A stretch of DNA of 64,000 nucleotides from Phycisphaerae bacterium (GCA_029260235.1 JAJDDP010000014.1:38631-102630), one strand, 5' to 3'; shown: positions 44,135 through 53,247, counted from the stretch's first letter. Notes: generated by a model from the sequence alone, not told the origin. Numbers and translations are program-made.

Positions 44135-45123
44135 CTTGCAACATCTGATTCTGGATGGCCCACCAAGCGTTGAGTCTTGCCAACGCTTGCAATGGATTCG
44201 TAGAACATATCGTCGATGTTGTATAGCGTGACCCCGTCGTGTGCGGCAAAATCGGGATCGATGTCGCGCGGGACAGCCAAGTCGAACATCAGCAGCGGTC
44301 TACCACGGCCTGCGATGATCTGCTGGGAGCATGGATCCGCGGGCAGCACGCGCTCGGGAGAACCGGTGCAGCTAATGATTACGTCGGCTTGGGTAAGCAG
44401 GCCAGCCCGCTGTGCAAATCGCAACGGCGTAGCTCCAAATCGGCGGGCCAATCGTACGCCGTGGCGGTGGCTTCGATTGGTCAACAACAAGCAGCCGGGC
44501 CGATCAGCGGCTAGATGCTCAACGACCGTCTTACCGACAGTACCAGCACCGATGACCGCAACCGTGCGTTGAGACCAGCGGCTGAGCTTCCTCCTGGCCA
44601 ATAATACCGCCAGCGAACCCAACCCACCGGCGCTTTCAACCCGATTGGTCAAACGGCGAATCCGCCCCGCCTCGTCGCATGCACGATTGACAACGTCAGC
44701 CAGAAAACCAGCGGCAACTTCTCCACCGGGCGTAGATTGAATCTGGCAAGCAGATCGTCGCACCTGCTCCAGAATCCCGGGGTCGCCCGGCACCATGGAT
44801 TCCAACCCAGCTGAGACTCGAACAAGATGCTCGACGGCCTGGTCTCCAGCATACCGGTAGGTAAGGCCCATTAACTCGGTCGAACAAAGTCCTGCACCAG
44901 AAGCGATAGTCCCCATCACCACGTCAGCCACCTCCCCTGGCTGGCGTGCAGCAGCTGCGTAGATTTCAATCCGGTTGCAGGTAGTCAAGAGCATAGCCGC
45001 AGAAGAGCTATCCCTATCAAGGCACGAAATGAGCGTTTGTGGGTCACCGGCGGCCAACATCAACCGCTCGCGCAAGACCAACGCCGCAATTCGATGGTTG
45101 CAACCAACAACAGCCAGTTCCAT
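44110..45123 (-). CDS. hemA: Glutamyl-tRNA reductase HemA, C-terminal domain missing
   Basis: Reduces glutamyl-tRNA to glutamate-1-semialdehyde, the first step of C5 haem synthesis. ATG 45123 has GAGGA seven bases upstream; the longer frame to 45216 is unlikely. Catalytic Cys49 lies in 'LTTCNRIEIY', with 'LESMVPGDPGILEQVR' and the NADPH motif 'VIGAGTVGKTVVEHLA' and 'FDLAVPRDIDPDF'. At 337 aa it is about 80 residues shorter than usual: after 'LYNIDDMFY' it lacks the C-terminal dimerisation helices. The last residues ('SDVASVAPASCR') and the stop are encoded inside the REP-like palindrome. The truncation therefore looks caused by insertion or recombination at that element. A functional dimer is doubtful. 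Confidence 0.88.
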   Translation of the reverse strand: MELAVVGCNHRIAALVLRERLMLAAGDPQTLISCLDRDSSSAAMLLTTCNRIEIYAAAARQPGEVADVVMGTIASGAGLCSTELMGLTYRYAGDQAVEHLVRVSAGLESMVPGDPGILEQVRRSACQIQSTPGGEVAAGFLADVVNRACDEAGRIRRLTNRVESAGGLGSLAVLLARRKLSRWSQRTVAVIGAGTVGKTVVEHLAADRPGCLLLTNRSHRHGVRLARRFGATPLRFAQRAGLLTQADVIISCTGSPERVLPADPCSQQIIAGRGRPLLMFDLAVPRDIDPDFAAHDGVTLYNIDDMFYESIASVGKTQRLVGHPESDVASVAPASCR

Positions 45124-45367
45124 CAAGCATTCCTCGTCAAGCAGGGCGTTTGGTCGCAAGCGGATCAATCTCAAGCTAACGCTACGGCGACGTGGGAATT
45201 GTAGGACACCCCTCACTGTGGGGCGAATGCTGTACCGTTGTCGGGCGTCCTAGCCTCGGATACACTGCTGTGCTTGCTGGTTCAGGATGGCCCGTTTGGG
45301 GTTGTTGGGCCCGCATGACCTGTGACCGCCAAGCCGAGCTGCTCGGCGGGTTCAATGGGAGGACGCG

Positions 45368-45850
45368 ATGCGAGTTTTGGAAGGCAATTTGATCGTCGAA
45401 GGCCAGCGGTTTGCCCTGGTGGTCAGCCGGTTCAATGATTTCATCACCACCAAGCTGGTGGACGGGGCTAAGGATGTGTTGCTGCGTCATGGGTGCAGCG
45501 ACGACAACATCACCCAGGTCATGGTGCCCGGCTCCTTCGAGATTCCGCTGGTTGCCCGGAAGCTGGCATTGTCCGGCGACTTTGAGGCTGTGGTTTGCTT
45601 GGGCTGCCTGATTCGCGGGCAGACGCCGCACTTTGATTACATCTCTTCGGAGGTGACCAAGGGCATCGCTCAGGTGGGGATGGATTCGGGCGTGGCTGTC
45701 ACCTTCGGCGTGATCACCGCAGACACGCTTGAACAAGCCATCGAACGTGCAGGCAGCAAAGCCGGGAATAAGGGGGCCGACGCCGCCAACGCCGCCGTGG
45801 AATTGTGCAACCTTTACGCCCAGCTTGACGGCGCTGTAGCTAAGAGTTGA
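45368..45850 (+). CDS. ribH: 6,7-dimethyl-8-ribityllumazine synthase
   Basis: Penultimate step of riboflavin synthesis. ATG 45368 follows GGGAGG. The 160-aa product has the lumazine synthase pattern: 'FALVVSRFNDFITTKLVDGA', 'MVPGSFEIPLVARKLA', 'VVCLGCLIRGQTPHFDYISS' with the active-site His, and 'TFGVITADTLEQAIERAGSK'. Followed seven bases later by nusB and then ftsY, a common arrangement (ribH-nusB) in bacteria. The 244 bases before it, shared with the divergent hemA, hold no gene. Confidence 0.97.
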   Translation: MRVLEGNLIVEGQRFALVVSRFNDFITTKLVDGAKDVLLRHGCSDDNITQVMVPGSFEIPLVARKLALSGDFEAVVCLGCLIRGQTPHFDYISSEVTKGIAQVGMDSGVAVTFGVITADTLEQAIERAGSKAGNKGADAANAAVELCNLYAQLDGAVAKS

Positions 45851-45857
45851 GGCCGGC

Positions 45858-46337
45858 GTGAAGGCAGATAGACGCCAATCCCGAATTTTGGCTATGCAGC
45901 TTCTTTGCCAGTTGGATGTGCAGGGGGACAGCATCTGGCCCGACTTGGATCAGTTCCTGTCTGACAGCGGGGCTGTGACAAAGGTCACCAGCTACGCCCG
46001 GAAGTTAGCCCGGTCCTGTCGGGATCAGGCTGAGGGTATCGACAAGCAGATCGAAGCCCAGCTTCAACATTGGACGCTCGAACGGTTGTCTCCGGCAGAA
46101 CGGAACGTACTCCGGGTGGCCTTGACTGAATTGTGGGAAGGGAAAATTCCTCCCAAAGTGGTGATCAACGAAGCCGTCGAGATCAGCCGCGAATTTGGCG
46201 GGAAGGATTCGCCCCGGTTCGTCAACGGTGTGCTAGAGCCTCTTTGGAAGAAGCTAGAGGCGGGCTTTGCGGCGGAAAGCGAAGCAGAATCCGAGTCTGA
46301 GCCGGTCCCCGACGTAGACTCTAAAGAGGGAGACTAA
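45858..46337 (+). CDS. nusB: Transcription antitermination factor NusB
   Basis: GTG 45858 with GAGG upstream. The 159-aa all-helical protein shows 'ADRRQSRILAMQLLCQLDVQ' at the start and the late signature 'LSPAERNVLRVALTELWEGK' followed by 'VVINEAVEISREFGGKDSPR' and 'FVNGVLEPLWKK'. NusB acts with NusE (S10) in rRNA antitermination. The last 25 residues form an acidic Glu/Ser tail absent from most NusB proteins. It lies between ribH and ftsY. Confidence 0.95.
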   Translation: MKADRRQSRILAMQLLCQLDVQGDSIWPDLDQFLSDSGAVTKVTSYARKLARSCRDQAEGIDKQIEAQLQHWTLERLSPAERNVLRVALTELWEGKIPPKVVINEAVEISREFGGKDSPRFVNGVLEPLWKKLEAGFAAESEAESESEPVPDVDSKEGD

Positions 46338-46365
46338 GTAGCAGCTCGCCGCTGCCATTATTGCC

Positions 46366-47280
46366 ATGGGACTGTTTGACAGAATCAAGAAGGGTCTGAC
46401 CCGGACGCGAAAGAAGATCGCCAGCGGCCTAAGCGTGGTGCTGCCCATAGGCCGAAAGGTCGATCAAGCGCTGCTGGATGATCTGCGTGACACGCTGCTG
46501 CTTTCAGATGTAGGCCCAGCCACAGTCGATAAACTAATTGGCGACCTCAAGTCGGCTTGGAAGAGAAACAAGATTGACGATGCCGAGGACGTGCGGGCCC
46601 ACCTCAAAGAGCAAGTCATAGCCATGTGGCCTGACGCGGAACGCTCGTTGCATTTCACCGAGTCAGGCCCCACGGTGATTCTGGTGGCGGGCATCAATGG
46701 AGCCGGCAAGACTACCAGCATCGCCAAGCTGGCCCATCACCTGACCAAGCAGGGCAAGAAGGTCGTCCTGGGTGCCTGCGACACCTACCGGGCTGCAGCC
46801 GTGGAGCAGTTGAGCGTCTGGTCCGAGCGGATCGGCGTGCAAATCGTCAAGCACAAACAGGACGCTGACCCCGGGGCCGTTGCCTACGATGCCTGCGATG
46901 CCGCCCTAGCCCGCAAAGCAGACGTGCTGCTCATCGACACGGCTGGGCGACTGCATACCCAGGACAACCTGATGCGCGAGTTAGCCAAGATTCAAAAGGT
47001 GCTCGACCGCAAGATTCATGGTGCTCCCCACGAAGTTCTGCTGGTGTTGGATGCAACCATTGGCCAAAACGCGGTAAACCAAGCCCGCATTTTCAGCGAG
47101 CATGTCCGAGTGACAGGCCTGTTCCTAGCTAAGCTGGATGGGTCCGCCAAAGGTGGCATCGTCATCGGTATTCGTGACCAACTCGATGTGCCCGTTAAGT
47201 TCGTTGGGTTGGGCGAGACCATCGAGGACATCGAGCCGTTCGATCCGGCATCATTCATGGATGCCCTCTTCGAGCCTTGA
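46366..47280 (+). CDS. ftsY: Signal recognition particle receptor FtsY
   Basis: The partner of Ffh at the membrane. The 304-aa product has the NG domains: P-loop '[20 protein letters not shown]', '[14 protein letters not shown]', '[20 protein letters not shown]', '[14 protein letters not shown]' and the final '[20 protein letters not shown]'. It lacks the long acidic N-terminal A domain of E. coli FtsY and begins directly with a basic membrane-binding helix ('[18 protein letters not shown]'). Its start lies 28 bases after nusB, third gene of that operon. Confidence 0.97.
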   Translation: MGLFDRIKKGLTRTRKKIASGLSVVLPIGRKVDQALLDDLRDTLLLSDVGPATVDKLIGDLKSAWKRNKIDDAEDVRAHLKEQVIAMWPDAERSLHFTESGPTVILVAGINGAGKTTSIAKLAHHLTKQGKKVVLGACDTYRAAAVEQLSVWSERIGVQIVKHKQDADPGAVAYDACDAALARKADVLLIDTAGRLHTQDNLMRELAKIQKVLDRKIHGAPHEVLLVLDATIGQNAVNQARIFSEHVRVTGLFLAKLDGSAKGGIVIGIRDQLDVPVKFVGLGETIEDIEPFDPASFMDALFEP

Positions 47281-47408
47281 TGGATTCCTGGTAGATGCCA
47301 CTGCGCTGTAAGCAGTGTGGCCTGTCCAAGCTACAAGACACTGCTCGCAGCGGCAGCCGACTCTGATCCCTAGGTTGGCAAAATGCTCGTAGCCCATGAG
47401 GTGCCCCG

Positions 47409-47822
47409 ATGGTGATGGATTCTGGCGACCTGGAGCGCCTCGCGGAGGACATGCTCACCCAGCGAATCATCACCAGCGACGCCTACTGTGCCGAGTGTGG
47501 CTACAATTTACGCACCCTGCCGGGTGCAGGACTTTGCCCGGAATGCGGCTCCCGCTACAACACCAGGCCGGTGATCAAGAGCGGGATTTTCTATCCACAC
47601 ATGATCGAATTTCCCATTGGGGATTGGTCTGCGGGGATGCTTACGATGGCGGCTGCGGTAGGATTTACCTACTGGGGGGCGAAGCCTCTGGTGCCCTGGT
47701 CACTGATTGTCGCGGTAGTTTTTCTGTTGCTCTCAGTGCTCTACTTGCGTTTGGCTTGGCGGCACACGGCCCGCTTCCTTCACTTCCGTGGGATCCAGCG
47801 CCGCGCCGACGAAGATTATTGA
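47409..47822 (+). CDS. Small membrane protein with zinc ribbon
   Basis: A 137-aa protein. Residues 27-49 hold a Cys4 zinc ribbon ('YCAECGYNLRTLPGAGLCPE' with a following CGS), of a kind widespread in planctomycetes. Two membrane helices follow at about 75-90 and 95-115 ('WSLIVAVVFLLLSVLYLRLA'). Function unknown. A 'CGYNLR' ribbon before helices suggests a cytoplasmic N-terminus. It stands alone between ftsY and nadD. Confidence 0.75.
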   Translation: MVMDSGDLERLAEDMLTQRIITSDAYCAECGYNLRTLPGAGLCPECGSRYNTRPVIKSGIFYPHMIEFPIGDWSAGMLTMAAAVGFTYWGAKPLVPWSLIVAVVFLLLSVLYLRLAWRHTARFLHFRGIQRRADEDY

Positions 47823-47939
47823 CCACGCGCTAACTTGGATCGTCCACTAATCTAAATGCAAGGCGACTAGGTCAGACTTCGCTGATAGACTCAGGGCAGC
47901 AGCGTCAGATGATCGGCACGAGGAGGCCGCTTTGATTCG

Positions 47940-48575
47940 ATGACTGGCCAGCAAAACAAGACCCAACGAATCGCCCTCTACGGCGGGAGTTTCGATCCGA
48001 TCCACAATGGGCATCTCATTGTTGCCCGGGCGCTGGCTGAGACCCGTCGTCTTGAACGCGTCATTCTGCTGCCGACGGCCAGCCCGCCGCATAAGGATGC
48101 CGCTGCCTTGGCTGATTCGGAGCATCGACGGCGGATGGTTGAATTGGCCATCGACGGCGAACCTCTTTTTGAACTGAGCGATCACGACCTGGTCTGCAAA
48201 GGCCCGAGCTACACCGTAGACACGGTAGCCCACTTCCGTGACCAGCTCGGCGACGATGCTATTCTTCATTGGATCATAGGCGCTGACTCCTTGGCCGATC
48301 TGGGTTCTTGGATGCGGGTATCTGAGCTAATCGACTCCTGCATCATTCTGACCGCAGCTAGGCCCGGATGGTCAGCAGTCAACCTGGAAAAATTGGGCGA
48401 CACAGTGGGATCTGAGAGCCTCAAGAAGCTGCGCGACGGGATCATTGAATCACCCCACATCGACATCAGCGCGACCGATATTCGCGCACGCCTAAGCCAA
48501 GGTCTCTCCGCCCGCTTTCTGCTGCCCGATTCGGTGCTGGCCTACATTCAGGAGAACCGCCTCTATTCTGCATAG
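47940..48575 (+). CDS. nadD: Nicotinate-nucleotide adenylyltransferase
   Basis: Forms deamido-NAD from nicotinate mononucleotide and ATP. The 211-aa product has 'IALYGGSFDPIHNGHLIVAR' (HxGH motif as HNGH), 'LPTASPPHKD', 'WIIGADSLADLGSWMRVSEL' and the late 'IDISATDIRARLSQGLS' (ISxTxxR). ATG 47940 begins the conserved core after about ten residues. Followed by recO after about 45 bases, so likely one unit. Confidence 0.96.
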   Translation: MTGQQNKTQRIALYGGSFDPIHNGHLIVARALAETRRLERVILLPTASPPHKDAAALADSEHRRRMVELAIDGEPLFELSDHDLVCKGPSYTVDTVAHFRDQLGDDAILHWIIGADSLADLGSWMRVSELIDSCIILTAARPGWSAVNLEKLGDTVGSESLKKLRDGIIESPHIDISATDIRARLSQGLSARFLLPDSVLAYIQENRLYSA

Positions 48576-48622
48576 ACCGTTCGGCACGTCTGGCAGTATA
48601 GCGATAGGTGAGCAGACTCGGC

Positions 48623-49369
48623 ATGGCCTCCATCCTCGATCAAGCGATCATACTTCGCCGCCTGGACTATTCCGAGACATCCCAGGTCTTGGTCTTGTTC
48701 ACCCATGGGCACGGCAAAGTCCGGGTGATCGCCAAAGGCATCAAGCGGTCCACCAAGACCCGCTTCGCAGCCGGCATCGATCTTCTGGACATGGGCGAAC
48801 TGGCCCTGGCCTCAAGGACCATTCGACAGGCGGGGCTGGCGACTCTGACCGAGTGGCGCCAAATTCGCACGTTCGCTGGGCTTCGCGAACGCCTCAATCG
48901 GCTCTATGCCGCCCAATACGCAGCCGATGTGGTGGCTGCTCTGACCGAAGACTGGGATCCCCATGCAAAGTTGTTCGATTCTCTGGTGGCTTTGCTGGGC
49001 GACTTGTCTGTTCTGGATCAGCCGTTGCCCGCACTGTGTGGCTTTGTGTTGACACTCCTGACCGAAATCGGCTCCGCCCCAATTCTGACTGATTGCGTTT
49101 CTTGCAAACGAATTATCGAGAGCGACCGAGTGGTCCATTTTTCGTCGCTCGAGGGAGGCTTGCTCTGTCGAGACTGCGAAGGTGCGGTCGTCGAGAAACG
49201 GCAAGTGGACTCTTCAGTGCTCCGAGCCTTGCAGAGTACGGGCATTCCTGATGTGCGGGCCTGTAAGCCGTTGATGGATCTGCTCAATTACCACTTATCA
49301 CACCTCATGGGGCGTCCACCGAAACTAGCGGACAAACTCACCTTCATGGCCGCCAACTTGGACCGATAG
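48623..49369 (+). CDS. recO: DNA repair protein RecO
   Basis: RecO helps RecR/RecF load RecA on gaps. The N-terminal OB fold starts at 'DQAIILRRLDYSETSQVLVL' and includes 'HGKVRVIAKGIKRSTKTRFA'. A helical domain follows with the zinc site 'CVSCKR' and 'GGLLCRDC'. I prefer ATG 48623, which puts the conserved segment at the usual distance; a GTG at 48608 would add five residues. 249 aa is a normal length. Probably co-transcribed with nadD. Confidence 0.93.
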   Translation: MASILDQAIILRRLDYSETSQVLVLFTHGHGKVRVIAKGIKRSTKTRFAAGIDLLDMGELALASRTIRQAGLATLTEWRQIRTFAGLRERLNRLYAAQYAADVVAALTEDWDPHAKLFDSLVALLGDLSVLDQPLPALCGFVLTLLTEIGSAPILTDCVSCKRIIESDRVVHFSSLEGGLLCRDCEGAVVEKRQVDSSVLRALQSTGIPDVRACKPLMDLLNYHLSHLMGRPPKLADKLTFMAANLDR

Positions 49370-49585
49370 TGCCGCGTTGAGGCACTGCCTCAACTGGTCC
49401 TCGAAAAGCGGACCAAACTGCCCATTCCGATAAGCCCTGGCCACCCGCGATTGCGCCCCTTCCGGCACAGTTTATCCATTTTATCAAAAATCATTTTGCT
49501 CCTCTCTGCTTATATTTGACCTTCATGGCGTGCCGCTTCGGTTTCTGGTCTCCTCCGAATTCGCCGTGCTTAGAAAGGTCTAACA

Positions 49586-51010
49586 ATGGGTCTGACAATC
49601 ACAAACACAAACACACTGAACTTGCTCAACATCGTAAACAAGACATCCACAGCCCAATCCAACGTGCTAACCCAGTTGTCCACAGGTCTCAAGATCAACA
49701 GCGCAGCTGACAACCCGGCTGGGCTGATCGCCATGGAGAACCTCAACGCCGAGCTGACCGCGACAAATGCCGCATTAGACAACAATCAGCGAACCGACTC
49801 GCTGCTTACTGTTGCAGACGGTTCTATTGCCGAGATCAGCTCGTTGTTGAGCGAAGTCGAGAGCCTGGTAGTAGCCTCAAGTAGCGAGGCTGGGATTTCT
49901 GCTTCCGAGCAGTCAGCGAACCAGGCCCAGATCGACTCGGCGATTGCCTCGATCGACCGAATTGTCAGAACCACCAGCTTCAACGGGAAGAAGCTATTGG
50001 ACGGTAACCTGGGGATTCGGACAACCGGCGTCAGCTCGACAGACATCAGCAATCTTCGCGTCTTCTCAAGAGCCAATACCTCCACCAACTCCACCGTTAG
50101 CGTCAATGTGACCAACTCAGCCACGCATGCATCCGGTGGCATCACTGGATTCGCAACGGCCAGCACGGCAAGCGGCACAACCACCATGACCATCACCGGC
50201 ACGCTCGGGACGGCCACCATCAACGTCGCCAGTGGGGCTACTCAAGGTCAGGTGGTCACTTCCATCAACGCGGCAAAAGACCTGACCGGCGTTAGCGCCA
50301 CAGGGGCCACCAGCGCGATTGGCCTGAATTCGACCGGTTTTGGTAGCGACGAATTCGTCAGCGCATCGGTGCTTTCCGGAGGGAACATCACAGGTGGTGG
50401 CAGTATCGGGAATCTATCGCGCTCAGAGGGAACCGACGCAACCGTTCTGATCAATGGGCAGGCGGCGGGTGTCGATGGGCTGGATGTGAACTTCAACTCC
50501 AACGGCCTGAGTCTGGGTTTCAGTCTCACAAATGCACTCAACACCGGCGGGGGAACATCAACCTTCACCGTCCAAGCTCAAGGTGGGGCCACCTTCCAGC
50601 TAGGTACTGATGCAGCCTCCAGGTCCACAATTGGGATTGATTCCTTGTCGGCCTATAACCTGGGCGGCGGTGATTCGGGTGGTTTCCTCAGCGAATTGGC
50701 CAGTGGACAGGGGGCCCAGCTGAGCACAGATACCGAAAAGGCCCTCAAGGTGGTCCGCAAGGCCATCGGCGATGTCGCCAACGCCCGTAGCCGAATCGGT
50801 GGATTCCAGAAGTTCCAGGTACGGACGTCGATCAACAGCCTGAGCGCTAGCAAGACCGGTTTGTCTCAAGCGAAGTCAGTAATCGGCGAGACGGACTATG
50901 CGGTAGCGACGGCAGAGCTGAACCGTCAGAGCGTCCTGCTGAATTCGGGTATCTCATTGCTCGGTCTAGCCAATCAGCAGGCCAATCAGATCCTCTCGTT
51001 GCTCGGGTAA
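49586..51010 (+). CDS. fliC: Flagellin
   Basis: ATG 49586 follows AAAGG. The 474-aa protein has the conserved flagellin N-domain (1-140: 'SNVLTQLSTGLKINSAADNP', 'AGLIAMENLNAELTATNAAL', 'SSFNGKKLLDG'-like 'TTSFNGKKLLDGNLG') and C-domain (385-474: 'ALKVVRKAIGDVANARSRIG', ending 'QANQILSLLG'). Between them a Thr/Ser/Gly/Ala-rich hypervariable region (155-370) forms the outer surface. No flagellar basal-body gene is next to it, but the window carries a full chemotaxis set. A strong hairpin at 51054 ends the unit. Confidence 0.97.
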   Translation: MGLTITNTNTLNLLNIVNKTSTAQSNVLTQLSTGLKINSAADNPAGLIAMENLNAELTATNAALDNNQRTDSLLTVADGSIAEISSLLSEVESLVVASSSEAGISASEQSANQAQIDSAIASIDRIVRTTSFNGKKLLDGNLGIRTTGVSSTDISNLRVFSRANTSTNSTVSVNVTNSATHASGGITGFATASTASGTTTMTITGTLGTATINVASGATQGQVVTSINAAKDLTGVSATGATSAIGLNSTGFGSDEFVSASVLSGGNITGGGSIGNLSRSEGTDATVLINGQAAGVDGLDVNFNSNGLSLGFSLTNALNTGGGTSTFTVQAQGGATFQLGTDAASRSTIGIDSLSAYNLGGGDSGGFLSELASGQGAQLSTDTEKALKVVRKAIGDVANARSRIGGFQKFQVRTSINSLSASKTGLSQAKSVIGETDYAVATAELNRQSVLLNSGISLLGLANQQANQILSLLG

Positions 51011-51053
51011 GCAGCAAGTAGTGTGAACATGGCTGTGACGGATTACTCACATG

Positions 51054-51085
51054 GGGCGGGTTGACGAGAGATCGTCGGCCCGCCC
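51054..51085 (+). terminator. Hairpin downstream of flagellin
   Basis: GGCGGGTTGACGA (51055-51067) pairs with TCGTCGGCCCGCC (51072-51084) through two G-U wobbles, with loop GAGA and one further G-C pair outside. A 13- to 14-bp stem 45 bases after the flagellin stop. No run of T follows, so it may be a stability hairpin as well as a terminator. Confidence 0.6.
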
Positions 51086-51669
51086 TCGTTCTATGGGGCC
51101 ACAAAGACGCCCCGAACTCCTCGGATGAGCAGCCTAAGCCATCTGACGCTAAGTCTTGATCCGATAATAATTTGTGGTCGCCGATCCAGCCCAAGAAAAA
51201 TCAAAAAAAACTTAGCTAACCATTGACTCTGGGGGTGCGATTCGATATTGTGGTGCATGGAGGGAAGGACGCTGGAGGAGAAAGGGTGTCGGGGACTTGC
51301 CGGTTGACGGCATGCACTTCTTGGACCTGGACTCGCGTCATTCCGAGCGCTGTCGCACCCTGGTACTTTGATGCCATTGTCTTGAAGGTCGGGGCTGGGC
51401 GGCAGCGAGAGAGAGAGCAAGCTTCCGGTAGTACTGTTCGGGGGCAGGCTCTTGCTTTGTATCTGAGACATGCGGTGGTTTTGGGGATCACCGATTTGTC
51501 GCCCTCGAATTCGAGGGCAATAGCCGTATCAGGTTGCTTGGATGTTTGTTGTACAGGGTGAAACGCCTCCGCCGGTTGCTTGGATTTCCGACACGGTGTG
51601 GATCACCCCGAAGCTGTTGCTTGCAGCTTTGATTACTTGACCTAATGTAGACACTTTGAGGAGGGTCTC
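51086..51669 (+). other. Intergenic region, flagellin to PEP-CTERM gene
   Basis: About 580 bases with no convincing gene; a plus-strand frame at 51223-51561 lacks coding character. The right end (around 51630-51665) is AT-richer with 'TTGATT..TTGACC..TAATGT' elements that may be promoter parts for the next gene, but no clear pair was seen. Confidence 0.35.
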
Positions 51670-52356
51670 ATGAAAAAGTTCTTTGCTATGACAGCTGTGC
51701 TGGGCCTCGTTGCCGGCTCGGCTTTGGCGACCCCACTGGATCGCTCCAACACCACCATTTACCAGGGCGTTCAGGCTAGTGGTTCTCTGAACACCACGGT
51801 TGAATACTCCAACATGGACATCACCAGTGGCTTCTTTGATCTATCGACCGGCCTGGCTGGTGGGTACATCAGTGCTAACCCGTTGATGGGCGACGACTAT
51901 GTCAGCATCAACGCAGGTCCGACCTTCGAGATGGAGTCCTTCAAATTCGTCGGTGGCGTTACCAATGCTGGTGGCGTGTTGTTCTTTGAGTTCTGGACTG
52001 GCGCGCCCGGCGGGAGCAGCTTTGTCAGCTCGTTCGGCGTTCAGCTCCCCTCAGCTGGCGATTTCATCTGGACCATCGGTTCCCAGGTCAACCCGATCGC
52101 TGATCAGGTTCCGGCTGGCGGTCAGGTCCGCATGTGGGCTGACACCGGTGCTGTCGTCGTGGCCACCCAGGGTAACTGGGGCCTCGGCGTCGATCCTGCA
52201 ACGATTGGCACCACCGGCGCAGCCGTCCCAGGCTACACCGATGGCAGTGGTAATGCATTCAACATGAAGTTCGAGATCACCCAGACTCCCGAGCCGACCT
52301 CTTTGGCTCTCCTGGGCCTCGGCGTAATGACCTTCGTGTCACGTCGCCGTCGCTAG
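51670..52356 (+). CDS. PEP-CTERM sorted secreted protein
   Basis: ATG 51670 follows the strong GAGGAGGG site. Signal peptide at residues 1-20 ('MKKFFAMTAVLGLVAGSALA'). The 228-aa product is rich in Gly, Thr and aromatic residues with a beta-sandwich look. The C-terminus carries the PEP-CTERM signal: 'TPEPTSLALLGLGVMTFVS' then RRRR. Such proteins are processed by exosortase and placed on the cell surface. No exosortase gene is in this window. A perfect terminator at 52421 closes the transcript. Confidence 0.92.
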   Translation: MKKFFAMTAVLGLVAGSALATPLDRSNTTIYQGVQASGSLNTTVEYSNMDITSGFFDLSTGLAGGYISANPLMGDDYVSINAGPTFEMESFKFVGGVTNAGGVLFFEFWTGAPGGSSFVSSFGVQLPSAGDFIWTIGSQVNPIADQVPAGGQVRMWADTGAVVVATQGNWGLGVDPATIGTTGAAVPGYTDGSGNAFNMKFEITQTPEPTSLALLGLGVMTFVSRRRR

Positions 52357-52420
52357 GGATTCTGCTTCAGGGCTTGGTTGATGTTGACCAGTTCTGAATC
52401 TTGAATTCAAAAGAAGTTCA

Positions 52421-52459
52421 AACCCTCCCCGTCGCAAAGTGTGGCGGGGAGGGTTTTTT
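52421..52459 (+). terminator. Rho-independent terminator after the PEP-CTERM gene
   Basis: AACCCTCCCCG and CGGGGAGGGTT form an 11-bp perfect stem with a 13-base loop, followed by TTTTTT including the stem's last bases. Classical intrinsic terminator for the plus strand. Confidence 0.9.
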
Positions 52460-52618
52460 GTATGTGCATCTGTGGCACAGCCAAGACCCGAATGATCTGG
52501 CCGATGGCATCGTGCTGGGGAGCGCGAGTCGGAGTGAACTCGGGCTTGCTGAGGGTCCCTGCCCGCGCTTCAGGGCTTGGCGGCCTTGCTCACCGGTGTG
52601 CGGCTGTAGAGCAAGCGA

Positions 52619-52636
52619 CGGGCGGTGCGCCGCCCG
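52619..52636. repeat. GC hairpin near the lipoprotein operon end
   Basis: CGGGCGG/CCGCCCG is a perfect 7-bp stem with a 4-base loop about 50 bases beyond the end of the minus-strand lipoprotein genes. It may terminate them, but no T-run follows. Nothing else was recognised in the 230 bases around it. Confidence 0.4.
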
Positions 52637-52687
52637 CCTGGCTGGGGGGAATTGCTAACGGCCTCAGTTAATCCGGAGGCCCATCGC

Positions 52688-52870
52688 TCAGCCGTCTTGG
52701 CCGTTGGCGTTATCGAACCCATCGCCTATTATCTGGACCACGACGGCAGTGATACCTGTGGTTACGCCGTTGGTGAAGCCGTCGCGGGCTGCTTTGACGC
52801 ACCCTCCTGAGAAGACGCAGGTCGCTAGCAAGAGAGCAGCGGTTAGGCATTGTCGAAGTTTCTTGGTCAT
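52688..52870 (-). CDS. Small lipoprotein (60 aa)
   Basis: The start ATG 52870 overlaps the end of the upstream lipoprotein gene by four bases (ATGA). Residues 1-24 form a type II signal peptide: 'MTKKLRQCLTAALLLATCVF' then the lipobox SGGC with Cys24. The mature part is only about 36 residues and contains 'VTTGITAVVVQIIGDGFDNA'. Function unknown; the overlap with the neighbour suggests the two act together. Confidence 0.7.
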   Translation of the reverse strand: MTKKLRQCLTAALLLATCVFSGGCVKAARDGFTNGVTTGITAVVVQIIGDGFDNANGQDG

Positions 52871-53247
52871 TTCTGGACCTGCTCCTGGTTGAGTTTGGAT
52901 TCTAGTGTTGCAAGGCGGGCTTCGAGCGCTTCGATTTGGTGCGTCTGGGCGGACGGCTCCTTCTGCCTTTTCCAGAGAGGAAAAGAGAAGTCGAACCAGA
53001 AACCGTTGTCGCGATCACCGCTGCCCTCAGCGACGTCACGGCGTCGATACGTAAAGCCCGTGCTCACGCCCTTATCCCACTTGAGTTCGATCCCTTGCTG
53101 GATGGTCCAGCGTTCAGATTGCGTGCTGCTGCTTCCGCTGTGGCGGATTTCTGGTCCGAACTTCGACTTGCTCCGAATTTCGTTGAGCTGACACCCCCCA
53201 GCCAGCAGCAAGCATGCTACCAGGGCAAGAGCCATCGATCGTCGCAT
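52867..53247 (-). CDS. Lipoprotein with coiled-coil C-terminus
   Basis: ATG 53247 with GAGGA eight bases upstream; a TTG 15 bases further up is less likely. The signal peptide ends in the lipobox 'LLAGGC' (Cys19). The mature 107 residues include beta-like segments ('WTIQQGIELKWDKGVSTGFT' then 'YRRRD') resembling outer-membrane barrel strands, followed by a C-terminal heptad helix ('HQIEALEARLATLESKLNQE'). Function unknown. First gene of a two-gene minus-strand unit with the 60-aa lipoprotein. Confidence 0.75.
   Translation of the reverse strand: MRRSMALALVACLLLAGGCQLNEIRSKSKFGPEIRHSGSSSTQSERWTIQQGIELKWDKGVSTGFTYRRRDVAEGSGDRDNGFWFDFSFPLWKRQKEPSAQTHQIEALEARLATLESKLNQEQVQK

Noticed and set aside
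49390..49440. Sigma-28-like -10 box TCCGATAA upstream of flagellin
   Set aside because: No TAAA-type -35 box at the right spacing; the nearest A-rich stretch is about three bases too far, so the match is probably chance.
49436..49460. Sigma-54-like TGGC...TTGC pair upstream of flagellin
   Set aside because: GG and GC are separated by 12 bases instead of the invariant 10.
51223..51561. 112-codon plus-strand frame between flagellin and the PEP-CTERM gene
   Set aside because: No ribosome binding site, unnatural composition and no recognisable motif.
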